From: Watersipora subatra
Lineage: Eukaryota > Bryozoa > Gymnolaemata > Cheilostomatida > Watersiporidae
Reading direction: 5' to 3'
DNA length: 64,000 nt
Assembly: GCF_963576615.1 (NCBI RefSeq)
Contig: NC_088709.1
Coordinates: forward strand, 75,188,538 to 75,252,537
Shown here: positions 61,758 through 64,000 of the stretch, one piece after another
Numbering within the stretch: position 1 is the first letter of the stretch
How the letters are laid out: every line of letters starts with the position of its first letter
Program-made: the position numbers and the translations under genes
Notes under the pieces: generated by a model
Told to the model about the DNA's origin: nothing
Databases searched by the model: none
Seen by the model: only the letters and a program-made list of their open reading frames with translations

Positions 61758-62770
61758 ATGACAACTCCTAAGAGACTAGCTAATCGATATCAACAATGCC
61801 TGGAGTATGTTTGATATAGCTGTTTGTAATAAATTATATCATACTCACAAACTGCCACTAACAAGCTAACTCTATGCTTTGATGTCTATGTTTTAAATAA
61901 CTAGTTTATTAACTGTGTTACAAATATTGTTTTAGGCCTAAGGTGTCACAAGTAGTGAGTCGGTGTGTTTTAAGAAACTACACTGAAAAGAAAATATTGA
62001 AAAAAATGCTATTTTTGCTAAAAACTAAACAATAAGTCAATTATCGCATTAATCTTAGCTAAAAAGCATTTTTGTTTAACAGCTGTAAAGTTGATGTTGA
62101 ATTTTTTGCAAATTTTATTGGTTTTTATAAAAAGTTTATAGAAGCACTGATATTTGTGTATCACATTGCCAACCATCTTGTGTGTCTAAGTGATGCTGAA
62201 TCTATGTCACTATGTATCTAAATACTTGTAAGCCTGCGAAGATGGGTGTCAATGTGTCGGTGTATCAAATCATGTCATATGCATCAGTATATGACATCAT
62301 GCTTTGATACAAACGTGAGGCATATGAGTGGCAGGTTAATCTTGGCGCTGAACATCTCAAAATCGCCACTCTTTTTAGTAGTAGCTAGTTACAAGAGTAA
62401 TAGTTGGTTAGCTAGTAATTGGCACTGATCCAAAACGTATTTGTCTTCCGCTAATACACATAGGCAGGTAATCGATGGATTACCTAGTTGTTGGCACTGA
62501 TCAAAAAAGTATATTATTTTAGGTTAACACATGACAGAAGTAGTTACTCTATTGAGTTACAGAGTTGTTATCCAGTGTATTTATGTGGATTTGCTGTTGT
62601 AGAAACATGTGGCTAGACATCTGCGAAATCAAAGCCAAGTATTCCGAAGTAGATGTTGGTGTTGGGCTGCCTGACTACCCTCCCTCAGAGTACATCCAAA
62701 GAACTCTGTCTGATGTTGCATTGGAGGGCAATGAATATCTTCAGTACACGAGAGATCAAGGACATTTACG
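61758..62770 (+). CDS. Second, partial kynurenine aminotransferase-like copy (exons 1-2)
   Basis: Exon 1 61758-61804 (MTTPKRLANRYQQCLE, donor GTATGT) and exon 2 62603-62770 (acceptor TTGCTGTTGTAG, donor [21 protein letters not shown]...YTRDQGHLR) match exons 1-2 at 50917 and 51808 in phase and, for exon 2, exact length (168 nt). Frames are open and splice signals intact. The GHPR motif reads GHLR. No exon 3 homologue is seen in the remaining 1.2 kb, against about 0.5 kb in the complete gene, so the copy either continues beyond the window or is truncated. Confidence 0.85.
62265..62520 (+). pseudogene. Displaced relic of aminotransferase exon 5 and its following intron
   Basis: Matches about 53200-53440 of the complete gene: GTCATATGCATCAG, GCATATGAGTGGC (YEW), GGCGCTGAACATCTCA, AAAATCGCCACTC, then intron words GCTAGTAATTGGCAC and GGATTACCTAGTTGTTGGCA. 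Stops and indels break the frame. It lies between exons 1 and 2 of the second copy, out of gene order. Confidence 0.85.
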
Positions 62771-63419
62771 GTACGTTCTAAAGTCGGCTACATATATGAT
62801 CAACATTTCGTTCAGTTTTATTCTAAGACTGTAAGACACGAATAATAATTAGGTTGTGTTTGTGTACCATTTGGTGTTGTAACAGTCTGCATCGCAGGGG
62901 CCCATAGTTTTAGTGTGACTAAAACTAAGTTGTTATTTTTGCTCCAGCATATTTGAATGATTATTTATTAGCTGCAAACATGTTTGAAGTATGATTCTCT
63001 ATAGTCTACTGCTTAAAAACTTGTTTCTTACTTGTATGTACTAGTCAAATAAGCAAGTTATGGGTTGGTAAAGGTTTTATCAAAATATGATATTGTAACT
63101 GAGACTCATCTAATGATGACGAATCCAATCTTTAGACCTGTTTCTGACAATAAAGCCTTAGCTCCTGCTGTCTATTTATCATGAGTTGACAACCTGAACA
63201 ATAGTGTCTTATGCGCTGAGACTACCGGCCACTACCTGCACTAAGGTGTCCCCCACTTCCTGTTTACTATTGTTCATGTTAGACCGTTTAAAGCCTTAGC
63301 TCCTACGATATATTCATCATAAGTGGCTTATACGCTGATTCTAGATATGCTAAGGTGTTTCCCACTTCCTTTGAATGAACTTTGTGAACATTGAATGAAC
63401 TTTGTGTGCGACTTCTATA
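62771..63419. other. No gene seen
   Basis: Searched for homologues of aminotransferase exons 3-6; none found. Two loosely similar blocks (AAAGCCTTAGCTCCT...CCACTTCCT) near 63150-63265 and 63290-63370 suggest a local duplication. Confidence 0.5.
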
Positions 63420-63850
63420 CACAAAATTGTAGTTGATTTTATCAAGACAAACCAATATCGTTCTATCATTTGTGATTGTTTTTTTATGTTTGAAGTGGTC
63501 TGGCTGCCAGGATGTTTTATGATTAAAATCAACAAAACTTGAATGCGATTAATGCGCTCAGATCAAGCAAAAATACATTTATGACATCAGTAGTTGCAAA
63601 GAAACTGACAAACCAAAAATGTGTCACGCTGCAACTTCGACGCAATAGCCGATATCAACTATATATCACACCGATAACAACTAGCGACATCATTTCACAT
63701 GTCTTTTTCTTCTGAGTATTTTAACCACAATCAAGTTTTGTAGGTTTTAATCTTGAGACATCCTGGCTGCCAGATGGGCTCAAACATAAAAAATAATCAC
63801 AGATGGTTGAAAAATACCAGTTTCTTATAAAATCTATTAAAATCTTCTGT
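63420..63850. mobile_element. Long-TIR MITE, copy B
   Basis: GGTCTGGCTGCCAGGATGTT on the left faces ACATCCTGGCTGCCAGATGG on the right, with AT-rich outer arms. Aligns over its length with copy A. Confidence 0.8.
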
Positions 63851-64000
63851 AGGTTCAGCTTTATTGTAATAATAGCAGCTTCATGGTTTTAAAAGCTATC
63901 TCGTTGTGCTTTCTGAAAGCGTTCTGCTTTTTGTTACAATAGCTTTTTCATAATACCTTATCTTTGTTCACAACTGTCAAGATGAACACAGCCAATAAAC

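Overview
This is a eukaryotic window, AT-rich, with many GT-AG introns and a dense load of transposon relics and tandem repeats. The style (small exons in repeat-filled introns, invertebrate-like SINEs, Helentrons, hAT elements and non-LTR relics, frequent TACATGTA-type words) suggests a marine invertebrate, most likely a spiralian such as a bryozoan or mollusc. That placement is inference; I cannot name a species.

Region 1 (1-25.8 kb, + strand) is the 3' two-thirds of one large ciliary gene, CFAP44 (WDR52). Twenty-seven exons join with consistent phases into 1458 codons plus a stop; the 5' end lies upstream of the window. Its introns hold a 776-bp hAT-type element, a Helentron with a helicase remnant, a second small hAT element, a gag-only LTR retrotransposon and several minisatellites.

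Region 2 (25.9-36.8 kb, - strand) holds a gene I cannot name. Four upstream exons agree in phase (36.6-36.8, 32.4-32.6, 31.7-31.8, 30.0-30.1 kb). They appear to lead to terminal exons with CxxC and C2H2 zinc fingers and an AATAAA just past the stop, tail to tail with CFAP44. One link and two internal frame changes are unresolved. A nonautonomous Helentron copy, an 877-bp element flanked by TTAA, SINEs and a 2.4-kb 42-bp minisatellite sit in its introns.

Region 3 (37-50.7 kb) is mostly repeats: two inverted non-LTR retrotransposon 3' ends, a broken reverse transcriptase, a second decayed LINE, a 28-bp array with an 868-bp higher-order period, a 44-bp array with a 132-bp period and a 29-bp array. 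Between them, 41.57-43.08 kb on + carries five phase-compatible exons with an AATAAA signal, the 3' end of an unidentified, partly hydrophobic protein.

Region 4 (50.9-64 kb, + strand) has a complete six-exon kynurenine aminotransferase-like gene (422 aa, PLP lysine at 247). A partial second copy at 61.76-62.77 kb has intact exons 1-2, and a decayed copy of exon 5 is misplaced inside its intron 1. The 8 kb between them contains a 14-bp minisatellite, a third Helentron fragment, nested TA and ACTACCG-type elements, and one of two copies of a long-TIR MITE.

CFAP44 (axonemal dynein regulation) and the aminotransferase (tryptophan/kynurenine and cysteine-conjugate metabolism) have no evident functional link. 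I saw no rRNA, intact tRNA, CRISPR array or operon.
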